From the NCBI RefSeq assembly GCF_015714725.1, contig NZ_WBKM01000118.1:12501-76500 (forward strand): DNA of 64,000 nucleotides, in the 5' to 3' direction. Below, piece by piece: positions 53,101-62,256 of this stretch (its first letter is position 1; each line of letters begins with the position of its first letter). The position numbers and the translations under genes were made by a program. Origin of the DNA: Nostoc sp. WHI (GTDB taxonomy: Bacteria > Cyanobacteriota > Cyanobacteriia > Cyanobacteriales > Nostocaceae). The notes under the pieces were generated by a model. It did not search any database, was not told the origin of the DNA, and saw nothing but the letters and a program-made list of their open reading frames with translations.

Positions 53101-53864
53101 TGCAACTCAGCGATGAAGAGTTAGCAACAGCTTACTCTGGTGCTGTGGCACTGGTTTATCCTTCTAAGTATGAAGGTTTTGGAATGCCTCTGATTGAAGC
53201 AATGGCTTGTGGTTGTCCTGTTATCACCTGTTCTAATGCCTCAATTCCAGAAGTAGCAGGAGACGCAGCAATATATGTGAATGATGATGATGTGGATGAA
53301 CTTGCAAATGCGCTCTGTGAGGTACAAAAGCCTAGTATTCGTAAGTTATTAATTACTGCGGGTTTGGCACAGGCGAAAAAGTTTTCTTGGTCAAAAATGG
53401 CGCAAACTGTAAGTTATGCCTTGATTAATGCTACTCTCCTGTCTTTAAATCTTAATGAGATTAATTTAATTATTTTCCCAGATTGGTCGCGACCAGAAGA
53501 GTTAGTCGGTTTAGAATTGCAACGAGTGATGAAGACGATCGCCACTGATCCTAATAGTGAAAAAATCACTCTACTTATCGATACTGGTAACATTCCTGGT
53601 GAAGATGCAGAACTGTTTTTATCTAGTGTGGTTATGAATCTTTTGGTAGAGGAAGATTTAGATGTTACCGAAAGATTAGAAATTTCTCTAGTGGAAAACT
53701 TGGCTGATATTCAGTGGGAAGCTTTGCTACCTCGCATCCATGCAAGAATTGTTTTGGAATACGAAGATAAAAACGCGCTGAGTCAAGCAAAAGCAGAAAC
53801 TATCACATCTTACGAAATAGAAGTTTTTAGCGAAGCAAAAGCTGAACAGTTTTTTTTTGCTTGA
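50130..53864 (+). CDS. Four-domain protein: two methyltransferases, GT2-like and GT4 glycosyltransferase
   Basis: 1244 residues. A class I methyltransferase lies at about 30-235 (VLEIGSSSGQGST). A second lies at about 245-435 (IVEIGSFKGRSTVAMA, FIDGSHQYLDVLKD, FHDV). About 440-690 is a GT2-like module (FFTIVLNGQPFIRYHIEIF, LLWQIDADELW). About 745-1105 is a GT-B/GT4 glycosyltransferase (ILVGGGSGYKN, YPSKYEGFGMPLIEAMACG with the donor-binding Glu residues). The last 130 residues resemble the tail found beside SPINDLY-type enzymes. It overlaps the next gene by 4 bp (TTGA). This is a polysaccharide or glycoprotein decorating enzyme; substrate unknown. Confidence 0.85.
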   Translation: MNDKIADSELNSLIPPEIKNDEFYTAIQKIAKEEDIKTVLEIGSSSGQGSTEAFVTGLRENPNKPILFCMEVSKVRFAELKNNYKNEYFVKCYNMSSVPVKKFPNEKEIIDFYNSHHTNLNLYPLERVLSWLRQDIEYVNNSGVSDNGIQKIKDENNIDCFDLVLIDGSEFTGQAELDEIYGAKFICLDDITTFKNYQNFNRLLSDSDYILIMSNQNIRNGYAIFQRRTVSPISYQNIHDAVECIEGFMVTGQEEFLFNKVISLPEDAVIVEIGSFKGRSTVAMAYACIGTKRKIYSIDTWDGNDADFSERQFFEVWQQNIQLNGLEQYVIPLRGYSHDVLKRWDKLTNSKAIDFIFIDGSHQYLDVLKDFELSFSLVKNGGWIAFHDVVPTWPGPERVWHNIAKLRLVNHEYSSTLACGQKNLAAITSTSTLELPIDFFTIVLNGQPFIRYHIEIFKQLPFKWHWHIVEGVAELKHDTGWSLKLGGYINNEIHHHGRSNDSTTEYLDELTQQYPDNITVYRKPDGVFWDGKREMVNEPLLNINEECLLWQIDADELWTVEHILTARQLFIENPDKTAAFYWCWYFVGERIIISTRNCYAQNPRQEWLRTWRYKPGSVWVAHEPPRLEEPLPNGQWRDVAAVNPFLHHETEGHGLVFQHFAYVTPEQLRFKDQYYGYRNAVSQWKALQETTKFPVLLREYFSWVRDETMVDTVESCGIVPIAQRELSNNGWRFLQPDEVQQKVAQIRKETPIILVDGVFFQLYQTGIARVWKSLLEEWVNIGFARRIVVLDRAGTAPKIPGIRYRSIPQYDYNNTDADREMLQQVCDEEGTDLFISSYYTTPTTTPSVFMAYDMIPEIMGWDMNNPMWREKHHSIQHASAYIAISEYTAHDLARCFTIPLESITVAHCGVSSTFSPDKSEEVNAFKSKYGITKPYFILVGGGSGYKNSILFFQAFSQLASSYGFDIVFTGSGGVLASEFRIYTSDSVVHMLQLSDEELATAYSGAVALVYPSKYEGFGMPLIEAMACGCPVITCSNASIPEVAGDAAIYVNDDDVDELANALCEVQKPSIRKLLITAGLAQAKKFSWSKMAQTVSYALINATLLSLNLNEINLIIFPDWSRPEELVGLELQRVMKTIATDPNSEKITLLIDTGNIPGEDAELFLSSVVMNLLVEEDLDVTERLEISLVENLADIQWEALLPRIHARIVLEYEDKNALSQAKAETITSYEIEVFSEAKAEQFFFA

Positions 53865-55534
53865 GCAATAAATTCTTTTTTGACGGAAGATGGAAGGAAG
53901 CGATCGCGCAGTATCAAAAACTCCTAGAAATTCAATCAGGTGATGCAGATATTTATTGGAACTTAAGCCATTGCTACAGACAGTTAAACCTTCTAAATGA
54001 ATATTTTAGTACTCTCCAGCAAGGAATTAAGCTCTATCCTACAGATGAAAGACTCCATTTTTCATTAATCATCGATTTGCGGCAGAATGGACGTATTCAA
54101 GAAGCAATTTTAAGTGCAGATAATGCTGCTAAATGTTTCCCTGATGATTATACTTTTCAAATTCTCAAATATTTAACAGTTCCATCAATATATGAGAATC
54201 AAGAGGAAATTAACTTTTATCGCCAACGCTACACTCAAGGATTGCGAGATTTAATTGAGCAAACATCTATTAAAACTACAGAAGAGCAACATAACGCTTT
54301 AGCAGGTATAGGTCGCCTCACAAATTTTTACCTATCATATCAAGCACAAAATGATATTGATTTGCAACGCCAATATGGAAACTTAGTGCATGAAATTATG
54401 GCTGTTAACTATCCACAATGGGTCGTTCCTTTATCTATGCCTAAGCTTCAGCCTAATAACAAAGTTCGTATTGGTTACGTTTCCCATTACCTGCATTCTT
54501 ATAGTGGAACACTTTGGTTAACAGGTTGGTTGCGTCAGAGCAATCATGAAAGCTTTGAAATATACTGTTATTACACAGGAAATGAACCAGATCCAATTAC
54601 CCAACAATTTCAAGAATACAGTGATGTTTTTCATCATATTCCTCATAATTTATCAGCAGTATGTGAACAGATAATTGCTGATAAGTTGCACATTTTAGTT
54701 TTCCCCGAAATTGGGATGAATCCGCAAACTATGCAAATGGCAGGTTTGCGGCTTGCTCCTGTACAATGTACGGCTTGGGGACATCCGGTAACAACTGGCT
54801 TACCCACAATTGATTACTTTTTATCTAGTGAGTTAATGGAACCTGAAAATGCCCAAGAGCATTATTCAGAAAGATTAATTCGCTTACCTAATATTGGCGT
54901 TTCTTATCCTAAACCATATATTCCACCAGTTATTAAAACACGCTCGGATTTTGGGCTAGGAGATGATGCGGTTATCTATTTATGCTGCCAAGCTCCTTTT
55001 AAATATCTACCGCAATATGATTTTATTTTTGCAGAAATTGCTCATCGCGTTCTGCAAGCTAAATTTGTGTTTTTGCGTGGTACTTTACTTCAGCCACGCC
55101 TGAAGCGTGCTTTTGCTGCTATCGGTTTGAACAGCAAGGATTATTGTGTATTTCTCAGTATTCCAGAACGACTAGACTATCTAATGATTAACTTACTTTC
55201 AGACGTTTATCTAGATACATTTACCTGGTCTGGTGGTAATACTACCTTAGAAGCGATCGCTTGTAATCTCCCCATTGTTACCTGTCCGGGAAAATTTATG
55301 CGGGGTCGTCACTCTGACAGCTTCCTGAAAATGCTAGGAGTGACAGATACCATTGCTGAAAATGAAGCAGAATACATCAAGATTGCTGTTAAATTAGGAC
55401 TAGACCCGACTTGGCGAGGCACTATTGCCGAAACAATGAGCCAAAATCACGATCGTCTCTTTGATGATAAAGCTTGTGTCGCAGGTTTAGAAGCCTTCTA
55501 TAAAGAAGTTTGTAGTCAGCACTTCAATGCTTAA
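53861..55534 (+). CDS. TPR / GT41 (SPINDLY/OGT-like) glycosyltransferase
   Basis: 557 residues with a TTG start overlapping the upstream stop by 4 bp, so translation is coupled. TPR-like helices occupy about 1-110 (WKEAIAQYQKLLEIQ, DIYWNLSHCYRQL). The catalytic GT41 region spans about 200-550: VRIGYVSHYLHSY, CTAWGHPVTTGLPTIDYF, then LDTFTWSGGNTTLEAIACNLPIV. Such enzymes transfer GlcNAc, glucose or fucose to protein Ser/Thr/Asn. The acceptor is probably supplied by the same operon. Confidence 0.87.
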   Translation: MSNKFFFDGRWKEAIAQYQKLLEIQSGDADIYWNLSHCYRQLNLLNEYFSTLQQGIKLYPTDERLHFSLIIDLRQNGRIQEAILSADNAAKCFPDDYTFQILKYLTVPSIYENQEEINFYRQRYTQGLRDLIEQTSIKTTEEQHNALAGIGRLTNFYLSYQAQNDIDLQRQYGNLVHEIMAVNYPQWVVPLSMPKLQPNNKVRIGYVSHYLHSYSGTLWLTGWLRQSNHESFEIYCYYTGNEPDPITQQFQEYSDVFHHIPHNLSAVCEQIIADKLHILVFPEIGMNPQTMQMAGLRLAPVQCTAWGHPVTTGLPTIDYFLSSELMEPENAQEHYSERLIRLPNIGVSYPKPYIPPVIKTRSDFGLGDDAVIYLCCQAPFKYLPQYDFIFAEIAHRVLQAKFVFLRGTLLQPRLKRAFAAIGLNSKDYCVFLSIPERLDYLMINLLSDVYLDTFTWSGGNTTLEAIACNLPIVTCPGKFMRGRHSDSFLKMLGVTDTIAENEAEYIKIAVKLGLDPTWRGTIAETMSQNHDRLFDDKACVAGLEAFYKEVCSQHFNA

Positions 55535-55589
55535 AAATATATTTTTAATGTTTGTAGTAAGCGGCTCTAGCCTTATTAATATTTAATTT

Positions 55590-55605
55590 GAGGGATCAAT
55601 CCCTC
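55590..55605. terminator. Hairpin between convergent glycosyltransferase genes
   Basis: GAGGG (55590-55594) and CCCTC (55601-55605) around ATCAAT form a tight hairpin between the plus- and minus-strand glycosyltransferase stops. It belongs to the AGGGAT-type Nostoc spacer hairpins and may work in both directions. Confidence 0.55.
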
Positions 55606-55614
55606 ACTACGAGC

Positions 55615-57834
55615 TTATTTTACCTCAATATATCTCTGCCACATCTGCTCGTAAGCTTTCTCCATTTCACGGGTGAACTGCTTGCCATTCCACAACGGTG
55701 CTGTTTGCCGCGATGCTTTCAGCTTCAAAGCCACCTGCTGGCGTAAAGCTTCATCTTTCCCCAAACGCACACCCCACTCTATATACTCTTCATCATTCCA
55801 GGCAATGCCTTCTGTGATCCCAGCATTTATCATCATGGTGTAGCTATTACGAGCCGCAAACTGTTCACCAACTCTCGTCACCAAGGGGATACCCATCCAC
55901 AATGTTTCTAGAGTTGTTGTCGCTCCGTTGTAAGGAAATGTATCTAATACAATATCAGCAATCCCTAAATTAGCACGATGAACTGCCTCTGAATGAACTA
56001 TTGGTAAAAATCGTAACCGAGAACAATCTACACCTTCTTTTTCGGCAATTTGGTAAAAGAAGCGTTTAATTGTTTCCTGCTCACCAAGTCCTTTAATCAA
56101 AAAGTAGCTGTTAGGCACTTGTTTGATAATTTGCATTTGCCACTTTGTCGTTTCTGGATGGCGTTTATATCCTCTTTGGGCGCTGAGATATACAACGGCA
56201 TCCATAGGGATATCCAAGTCATCACGACGGAGAGTTGGTATACCAACTTCAAAACCATCTACTGCTATGTAAGTTTGAGGTAATCGCCAGATTTTCTCTG
56301 TGTAGTAATTTTGTGCATCATTTGGTAGAACATAAGGATCTGCGATAAAGTAATCAATTGCAGGTATGCCTGATGCATCCCACCCCAGCCAAGTAACTTG
56401 AATTGGGGCTGGCTTGAATGCCATCACTTCACAAGTAATATCTAGAGTGACACTATCAAGGTCAATTAAAATATCAATTTCATCTTGATATATCTGGTCA
56501 GCAATTTCTAGACCATTCATACCTAATTTGTGAGCTTTTCCTGCCTGAGTTAGATACCATTCTTGGAGATAGTCATTTCCTAATGCGTAGTTAACAAAAT
56601 AAGTATGAATATCAAATTTATCTCGATCATGATGTTCAAATAACCAGCGAGCTAGCCACCCAACAGAATGGCTCCTTAAAGCGTAAGATACATAACCAAT
56701 TTTTAATTTTTTTGGATGGAGTATTAAAGATTGATTATTAATAATTTTATGAACATAGTTTTTCCCTTCTGATTCAGCAAGATTTTTAATATAATTATTA
56801 AAAATCTCAGCTACCTGATTTTGAATAGCTCGAAATTCAGCAGGAGCATCTTTAATGTGAGGTATCGCAAAAGATGGCGAAAGCAACCGTAATATTCTTC
56901 CTTCTTCTAAAGGAATTCGTTCAGCTTTAATAAACTGTTGAAATACAGCTTCTAATTCTTGACAAGTTGTACATATCTCTTGCCAATATCCCCCTGCTGA
57001 CATTAGACCCCTTAACAGCAAATGCAGTGCAAAAATTTTATCAGCCAAGCCTTCTGATAAGGAATAACACAACCTAGCTGTCTCTATACCTTGAGAATAA
57101 TTACGAGCATCTTGATAAAAAATCGCTAAGTGCCGCAAAATTTCTACATTATCTGGTTCTAATCGTAAATGCAGTTCCAGCAGAGATGCTGCTAGTAAAG
57201 GCCGCCGTAAAGTATGGCCAATTTCCAGAGCAGGAGTAAGCAGTATACAGAAGCATTGATGAGGATCAGAGAAATAAGGCAGACTAGCTTCTATTAAATT
57301 CAGATTGACTGGATGTAAGGGGATAGTATTTAACAGTTCTTTTAAAACTTGTATTAATAATTCGAGGTCAATCTCTATATTTTCTTTTATTATTAAGGCT
57401 TCAATTAATCCCCACTCATTCAAATCATCAATTTCTTCAAATTTTTGCAACTTGATACAAAGTATAAGAATTTGAAGCAAATTATTTATATAACTAGGAT
57501 TAATTTCCCGCATGTGCTGGCGAATTAACCAAGCTAGAGAATATTCCGCCAGTGTTTCACGCCTTTCTGCTTCTATTTGCAAAAATTCAAACAGTTCGTT
57601 CGTCCAAATTTGTAACTGATCTTCATCTGCCTCTGTCATTGGCAGCATCCAAGTCATCTGAGCTTCTTCTTCTTGCCCTTGTAATAGTAATATCAATCCT
57701 AAATACCAATAATATGAAATAGTATTTGGCTCTATCGCTATTGCTTGTTCGTATAATTTTGACGCTTGCAGATAGTTTTCTTGAATGAAGTATTCTTCAG
57801 CCTGATTTTGCCAATTATATGTATCAGTAATCAT
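55615..57834 (-). CDS. TPR / GT41 O-GlcNAc-transferase-like protein (OgtA-type)
   Basis: 739 residues. TPR-like helices are at 1-50 (AEEYFIQENYLQASKLYEQA) and about 215-270. The GT41 domain spans about 375-735: LKIGYVSYALRSHSVGWLARWL with the catalytic-region His, VTWLGWDASGIPAIDYFIADP, then LDTFPYNGATTTLETLWMGIP. It lies downstream of pilA on the same strand, beyond a terminator. In Nostoc punctiforme an OGT named ogtA is needed for hormogonium motility and PilA accumulation; this gene is a plausible counterpart by type and neighbourhood, but orthology is not proven. Confidence 0.85.
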   Translation of the reverse strand: MITDTYNWQNQAEEYFIQENYLQASKLYEQAIAIEPNTISYYWYLGLILLLQGQEEEAQMTWMLPMTEADEDQLQIWTNELFEFLQIEAERRETLAEYSLAWLIRQHMREINPSYINNLLQILILCIKLQKFEEIDDLNEWGLIEALIIKENIEIDLELLIQVLKELLNTIPLHPVNLNLIEASLPYFSDPHQCFCILLTPALEIGHTLRRPLLAASLLELHLRLEPDNVEILRHLAIFYQDARNYSQGIETARLCYSLSEGLADKIFALHLLLRGLMSAGGYWQEICTTCQELEAVFQQFIKAERIPLEEGRILRLLSPSFAIPHIKDAPAEFRAIQNQVAEIFNNYIKNLAESEGKNYVHKIINNQSLILHPKKLKIGYVSYALRSHSVGWLARWLFEHHDRDKFDIHTYFVNYALGNDYLQEWYLTQAGKAHKLGMNGLEIADQIYQDEIDILIDLDSVTLDITCEVMAFKPAPIQVTWLGWDASGIPAIDYFIADPYVLPNDAQNYYTEKIWRLPQTYIAVDGFEVGIPTLRRDDLDIPMDAVVYLSAQRGYKRHPETTKWQMQIIKQVPNSYFLIKGLGEQETIKRFFYQIAEKEGVDCSRLRFLPIVHSEAVHRANLGIADIVLDTFPYNGATTTLETLWMGIPLVTRVGEQFAARNSYTMMINAGITEGIAWNDEEYIEWGVRLGKDEALRQQVALKLKASRQTAPLWNGKQFTREMEKAYEQMWQRYIEVK

Positions 57835-57894
57835 TATGATTGTTGTGGAAAAATGTATGGGCGATATGTTGTGAATGACTCACATAATGTAAAT

Positions 57895-57922
57895 AAAGTG
57901 GATAGAAGAATCTATCCACTTT
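57895..57922 (-). terminator. Terminator after pilA
   Basis: A perfect 11-bp stem (AAAGTGGATAG at 57895-57905, CTATCCACTTT at 57912-57922) with a 6-nt loop, between pilA and the GT41 gene on the minus strand. It likely ends most pilA transcripts, so the GT41 gene may have its own promoter or depend on read-through. Confidence 0.8.
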
Positions 57923-58025
57923 GAAAAATACTTAATTTAGTTAAATACAAACTACATGAAGAATTAATTTTGGTATGCAGTGGCTTAGACAAACTATATT
58001 CTTACGTAGTAAGTCCCTTCTCTAC

Positions 58026-58571
58026 TTATTTCAAAGCTGTGAAGTTCGTGGGGCAAGAACTCACACCAGTCATACTGGTTACATCGGCACCACTGTTAAC
58101 TTTTGGTTTGTCGGCTTCACACAAAATAGCTACAGTAGTAGCTTCACTGGTACCAGATTGAGTTACTACACCCACACCGCCGACATAATTTTTGAGAGGC
58201 GCAGTACTAACTACTGTACTTGCTTGGTTGGTTACTACGGTATCACTACCACCACCACCAGCAATCGCATATACGTAATTTGTGGTTTGTGTTGCAATAC
58301 CAAGACCTAAACTACCAAACTCAGTTTGAGACGCAAATGCGCCTTTTTCCAAGTAAAATGCTTGCTGCGCGCGGTTCATGGAACCTACGTAAGTTTTAGC
58401 TTCTGACTGCTTGGCTTTGTTAGCTTGGTTGAGGAAAGAAGGCAAAGCGATCGCAGATAGAATACCGATGATGATAATTACTACCAGTAATTCAATGAGT
58501 GTAAAACCCTCATCTCCCTTTTTCTTGGCGAGGATGTGTTGAAGAAACTTGGCTTTTAATTCGCTTTTCAT
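58026..58571 (-). CDS. pilA: Type IV pilin (PilA-like)
   Basis: 181 residues. A type IV prepilin leader ends at DEG before FTLIELLVVIIIIGILSAIALPS; the Gly, Phe+1 and Glu+5 are all conserved, so PilD should cleave and N-methylate it. The hydrophobic helix is followed by QANKAKQSEAKTYVGSMNRAQQAFYLEKGAFA, the standard cyanobacterial pilin core, and a C-terminal Cys pair (LCEADK ... SSCPTNF) forming the D-loop. Ser/Thr-rich patches offer glycosylation sites. It is the major or a main pilin for gliding motility. Confidence 0.92.
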   Translation of the reverse strand: MKSELKAKFLQHILAKKKGDEGFTLIELLVVIIIIGILSAIALPSFLNQANKAKQSEAKTYVGSMNRAQQAFYLEKGAFASQTEFGSLGLGIATQTTNYVYAIAGGGGSDTVVTNQASTVVSTAPLKNYVGGVGVVTQSGTSEATTVAILCEADKPKVNSGADVTSMTGVSSCPTNFTALK

Positions 58572-58776
58572 AAGTGTTTTCCTGGGGGTAGGAAGCGCTT
58601 GGGTGTTCTAGATGTAACTTACCCACCTGCGATCGCTTTCCTATCACCTTGAGAAAAAAAGTTTGGGGAGATGCAGTTACACAATCCACAATCCTTGCAT
58701 CCAAAATGGCACAAACATAACTAAGCCCCTAGTGTTGACCAAGGGCTAAATTCTCAACTTCGATTGTGGAAGTGCC

Positions 58777-59343
58777 TTATTCAAACTCAGGTGGCCACAA
58801 CTCTGATATTGTCAGTTCCCAACCTGGTAGCAAGTCTGGTAGTGTTAGCGTATCGCCATTCTGCATCAACACTGGAGCTTGGTTTAGTCGATAAACCATT
58901 ACTGTTAATTTGTCAGGGTCAATCAATATGCCGACTACAGACCCAAGTTGCAAAAATAGCTGAATCTTCTCTTCAAGCGGTTTAATTCTGTCGCTTTTAG
59001 ATTTAATCTCAACCATCAGGTCTGGAACTAATTCTACAAAGTCGCGCTTGGTTTTCTTCAGTCGGTCAGCCCGAACAAAAGACACGTCAGGAGCACGTAG
59101 GTTTATTTTTTCCGAGTCGTCCTCTTCCATTCTAGGTAATATGAAACCTGCGCTAGAACCAGTTATACGTCCTAGTTTGCGCGACATGACCCAGTTATTT
59201 AAGAAGGTAATTAGACGAGCGCCAATTTCCTCTGACTCGTAATCTGATGGCCCCATAACTATGATTTTCCCCTCTACCAGCTCCATCTGCCATTCTGGAT
59301 GCTCGGTTTGTAGTTGCTCTAAGTCTGTAATGGTGAAAGACAT
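58777..59343 (-). CDS. Uma2 family (DUF820) endonuclease-like protein
   Basis: 188 residues, full length. It has the Uma2 pattern: EHPEWQMELVEGKIIVMGP at the N-terminus, LRAPDVSFV and LVPDLMVEIKSKSDR (the PD-(D/E)XK-like Asp, Glu and Lys), then GSVVGILIDPDKLTVMVYR. This group is hugely amplified in cyanobacteria. A nuclease fold is likely but the target is unknown. A 5'-truncated relative lies at the left edge of the window. Confidence 0.87.
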   Translation of the reverse strand: MSFTITDLEQLQTEHPEWQMELVEGKIIVMGPSDYESEEIGARLITFLNNWVMSRKLGRITGSSAGFILPRMEEDDSEKINLRAPDVSFVRADRLKKTKRDFVELVPDLMVEIKSKSDRIKPLEEKIQLFLQLGSVVGILIDPDKLTVMVYRLNQAPVLMQNGDTLTLPDLLPGWELTISELWPPEFE

Positions 59344-59453
59344 AATATTACAGAAAATACTTCTCTATCTATCATAAGTACTGCACTCTAAGAAAGCTAA
59401 AATGTATTGTATTCAAAGAAAAACGACTGTATAGTTTGCAATTAGTAGCATCC

Positions 59454-60251
59454 ATGAAAACAGATGTAATTTTTTATGAACTTATTAAGGAACTACCACA
59501 GATATTTTTTGAACTTATTGATAAAGCTGATACTAATCCCAATATCTACACATTTATTGCCCCTGAAATCAAACAACAATCATTTCGTTTAGACGGTTTA
59601 TTTTCTACTGTCAAGGGATTTGAAAATGAACCCTTATACTTTGTAGAATTGCAAACCTACAAAGATGAAGAATTTTACGAACGACTTTTTGGGGAAATTT
59701 TTGTTTACTTCCGTCAATATAAACCCGCAAACTCAGACTGGTACGCAATCGTTATCTACGATCGCCGCATTCATGAAACCCCACCTCACCCCCGCTATCG
59801 AGTTTTAATCGAACAACATCTCCGTTGCATTTATCTGAATGAACTTTCTACTAGGACTGAAGATTCCTTGGGGATAGGAATTGGCAAACTATTTATAGAA
59901 ACACCTACAAAAGCTACTTCCTTAGCTCAACAGCTAATCGCTCAGGCAAGAGAAAACTTACCCGATGAAAATCTTCAAAAGAAAGTGCTAGCATTTATCC
60001 AAGCCATTGTATTTTATAAGTTTCCCAATCTTGCTTTAGAGGAAATTGAAGCCATGCTTGATTTAGATGAATTCAAAAATACTCGATTATACGAGAGTAT
60101 CGTGGCAAAGACAAAGCCGAAGACAGAACTAGAAACAAAATTGAAATTAGTCCCAAAATGTGTTGAGAGGGGCATGAGCATTCAAGAAATAGCAGAATTT
60201 TTAGAATTAGATGTTGAAATTATCAGAAAATATCTGCAAGAACAGTCTTAG
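59454..60251 (+). CDS. Rpn-family (DUF2887) PD-(D/E)XK nuclease-like protein
   Basis: About 265 residues from the ATG at 59454 (MKTDVIFYELIKELP). Matches the cyanobacterial Rpn/DUF2887 group: FRLDGLF (active-site Asp), YFVELQTYKDEEFYERL (Glu-x-Gln in place of the usual E-x-K), then WYAIVIYD. A helical region follows and the C-terminus has a short HTH-like end (MSIQEIAEFLELDVEIIRKYL). Relatives are annotated as putative transposases or recombination-promoting nucleases. Confidence 0.82.
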   Translation: MKTDVIFYELIKELPQIFFELIDKADTNPNIYTFIAPEIKQQSFRLDGLFSTVKGFENEPLYFVELQTYKDEEFYERLFGEIFVYFRQYKPANSDWYAIVIYDRRIHETPPHPRYRVLIEQHLRCIYLNELSTRTEDSLGIGIGKLFIETPTKATSLAQQLIAQARENLPDENLQKKVLAFIQAIVFYKFPNLALEEIEAMLDLDEFKNTRLYESIVAKTKPKTELETKLKLVPKCVERGMSIQEIAEFLELDVEIIRKYLQEQS

Positions 60252-60303
60252 CGTTTAAGAGGATGTTTGGCAAGTGTTGAGCGCATAATACCGTAAGCAT
60301 TTT

Positions 60304-60332
60304 GCGTAGGCGTAGCCCGTCGCAGACATCGC
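60304..60332. repeat. Dispersed Nostoc spacer repeat
   Basis: A 29-bp copy of the element GCGTAGGCGTAGCCCGTCGC followed by AGACATCGC. Degenerate relatives occur inside the kinase and helicase coding regions. Confidence 0.7.
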
Positions 60333-60405
60333 TTACCATCTGGTGTAGCCAATCTGAGTTTATTATGCTAAATTAAACGTAGTCGTTATGAGTTTATATA
60401 TGGTC

Positions 60406-61773
60406 ATGACTAACCCCACAGTAGAAAACTTGGTAATTATCGGTTCTGGGCCAGCAGGGTACACAGCTGCCATTTATGCCGGACGCGCTAACCTGAAACC
60501 CGTTGTATTTGAAGGTTTCCAAGCCGGGGGATTACCTGGTGGGCAACTAATGACAACGACGGAAGTCGAGAACTTTCCTGGGTTTCCCCAAGGGATTACC
60601 GGGCCGGAACTGATGGATCAGATGAAGGCTCAGGCGGAGCGCTGGGGGGCTGAACTATATACTGAAGATGTTATATCAGTTGACTTGAGTCAGCGTCCCT
60701 TTACTGTCCGCTCAGAAGAGAGGGAAATTAAAACCAACAGCATTGTCATTGCTACTGGTGCAACTGCAAAGCGTTTGGGTTTACCCAACGAACATGAGTT
60801 TTGGAGTCGGGGTATCTCTGCTTGTGCGATTTGCGATGGTGCAACACCAATTTTTCACGGCGCAGAATTGGCTGTGATTGGTGCTGGCGACTCGGCGGCG
60901 GAAGAGTCAATTTACCTCACCAAATACGGCTCTAAGGTGAATATGTTGGTACGCACCGATAAAATGCGGGCTTCTAAAGCCATGCAAGACAGGGTTTTGA
61001 GCAATCCAAAAATCCAGGTGCATTGGAACACAGAAGCCGTGGATATCTTCGGTAATGGTCACATGGAAGGAGTGAAAGTCCGAAATACCAAAACTGGTGA
61101 AGAAAGCAAACTGCACGCTAAGGGTTTATTTTACGCCGTTGGTCACAGTCCCAATACCTCTTTATTTAAAGGGCAATTAGAACTGGATGAGATCGGTTAT
61201 GTTGTCACACACGGTTCTGTGGAAACCAGTGTAGAAGGCGTTTTTGCTGCTGGCGACGTGCAAGATCATGAGTTTCGGCAAGCAATTACGGCGGCCGGTA
61301 CTGGCTGTATGGCGGCAATGTTGGCAGAACGTTGGTTGTCATCCAGTGGCTTAATTCAAGAATTCCATCAACGGCCACAAACAGCAGATAATGAATTAGA
61401 ACATCAACCAGCCAAAAAGACTGAAGCCGAGGAAGAAGCTGGATTTAATTTGAATGCGACGCGCCATCTAGGAGGTTATGCCTTACGGAAATTGTTCCAT
61501 GAAAGCGATCGCTTACTTCTTGTTAAATACGTTTCTCCTGGTTGTGGCCCTTGCCATACTCTGAAGCCAATTTTAAATAAAGTGGTGGATGAATTTGATA
61601 GCAAAATTCACTTTGTGGAAATTGATATCGATAAAGACCGAGATATTGCTGAAAATGCTGGTGTGACAGGAACGCCAACGGTTCAATTGTTCAAAAATAA
61701 GGAACTGGTCAAGGAAGTCAAAGGCGTGAAGCAAAAGAGCGAATACCGCCAGTTGATTGAAAGTAATCTGTAA
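60406..61773 (+). CDS. trxB: NADPH-thioredoxin reductase fused to thioredoxin (NTRC type)
   Basis: About 455 residues from the ATG at 60406; earlier in-frame ATGs at 60388 and 60403 are possible. The reductase module (about 1-320) has the FAD motif [10 protein letters not shown], the active CAIC (Cys140, Cys143), the NADPH motif [10 protein letters not shown] and the FAD-closing [12 protein letters not shown] linker leads to a thioredoxin domain with CGPC (Cys380, Cys383). This is the NTRC architecture that reduces 2-Cys peroxiredoxin and other targets with NADPH in cyanobacteria and chloroplasts. Confidence 0.95.
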   Translation: MTNPTVENLVIIGSGPAGYTAAIYAGRANLKPVVFEGFQAGGLPGGQLMTTTEVENFPGFPQGITGPELMDQMKAQAERWGAELYTEDVISVDLSQRPFTVRSEEREIKTNSIVIATGATAKRLGLPNEHEFWSRGISACAICDGATPIFHGAELAVIGAGDSAAEESIYLTKYGSKVNMLVRTDKMRASKAMQDRVLSNPKIQVHWNTEAVDIFGNGHMEGVKVRNTKTGEESKLHAKGLFYAVGHSPNTSLFKGQLELDEIGYVVTHGSVETSVEGVFAAGDVQDHEFRQAITAAGTGCMAAMLAERWLSSSGLIQEFHQRPQTADNELEHQPAKKTEAEEEAGFNLNATRHLGGYALRKLFHESDRLLLVKYVSPGCGPCHTLKPILNKVVDEFDSKIHFVEIDIDKDRDIAENAGVTGTPTVQLFKNKELVKEVKGVKQKSEYRQLIESNL

Positions 61774-61836
61774 GAGAATAGGGAGTGGGGAATAGTAAAA
61801 AATCATTGACAATTACCAGTGTCCAATACTTACCCC

Positions 61837-62256
61837 CTACTTCCTATCCCCTACATCGCAAACTAACCTGTTAAATAAAGATACAGAAATAATCGTTGTA
61901 TTTACCAAAGTTTGCGCCTGATTAAAATCAGAATCACCCGTAATCAAGAAATCTGCCTCTGCTGCAATAGCACAAGCTAAAAACTTTGCATCTTTTCTAT
62001 CTCTGGGAAAATCAATTTCTAAATAAACATCAATTAACGTTATGAATGTATCAATAATTTCAAACCATTCATATATCACTTCATCGGTCAACTTAAACTT
62101 CCTGCGACTTAATACCTCCTTATATTCTCCAACGATTTCTTCAGAAGCTATCCATTGCCAATCAGGATTATCAAAAATAAACTGAATAACGTCCCTTGGT
62201 ACTCTACCTTTAAGGACAGCAGAAACTAAAACATTCGTGTCAATAACAACTTTCAT
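61837..62256 (-). CDS. PIN-domain toxin of a toxin-antitoxin pair
   Basis: About 139 residues from the ATG at 62256, overlapping the antitoxin stop by 3-4 bp (ATGA). It has the PIN fold: MKVVIDTNVLVSAVLKG with the first Asp, EEIVGEYKEVLSRRKF with a conserved Glu, and DRKDAKFLACAIAAEADFLITGDSDF with the remaining Asp residues. It is probably an RNase of the cyanobacterial PIN/COG1569 type, held silent by its partner. Confidence 0.9.
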   Translation of the reverse strand: MKVVIDTNVLVSAVLKGRVPRDVIQFIFDNPDWQWIASEEIVGEYKEVLSRRKFKLTDEVIYEWFEIIDTFITLIDVYLEIDFPRDRKDAKFLACAIAAEADFLITGDSDFNQAQTLVNTTIISVSLFNRLVCDVGDRK

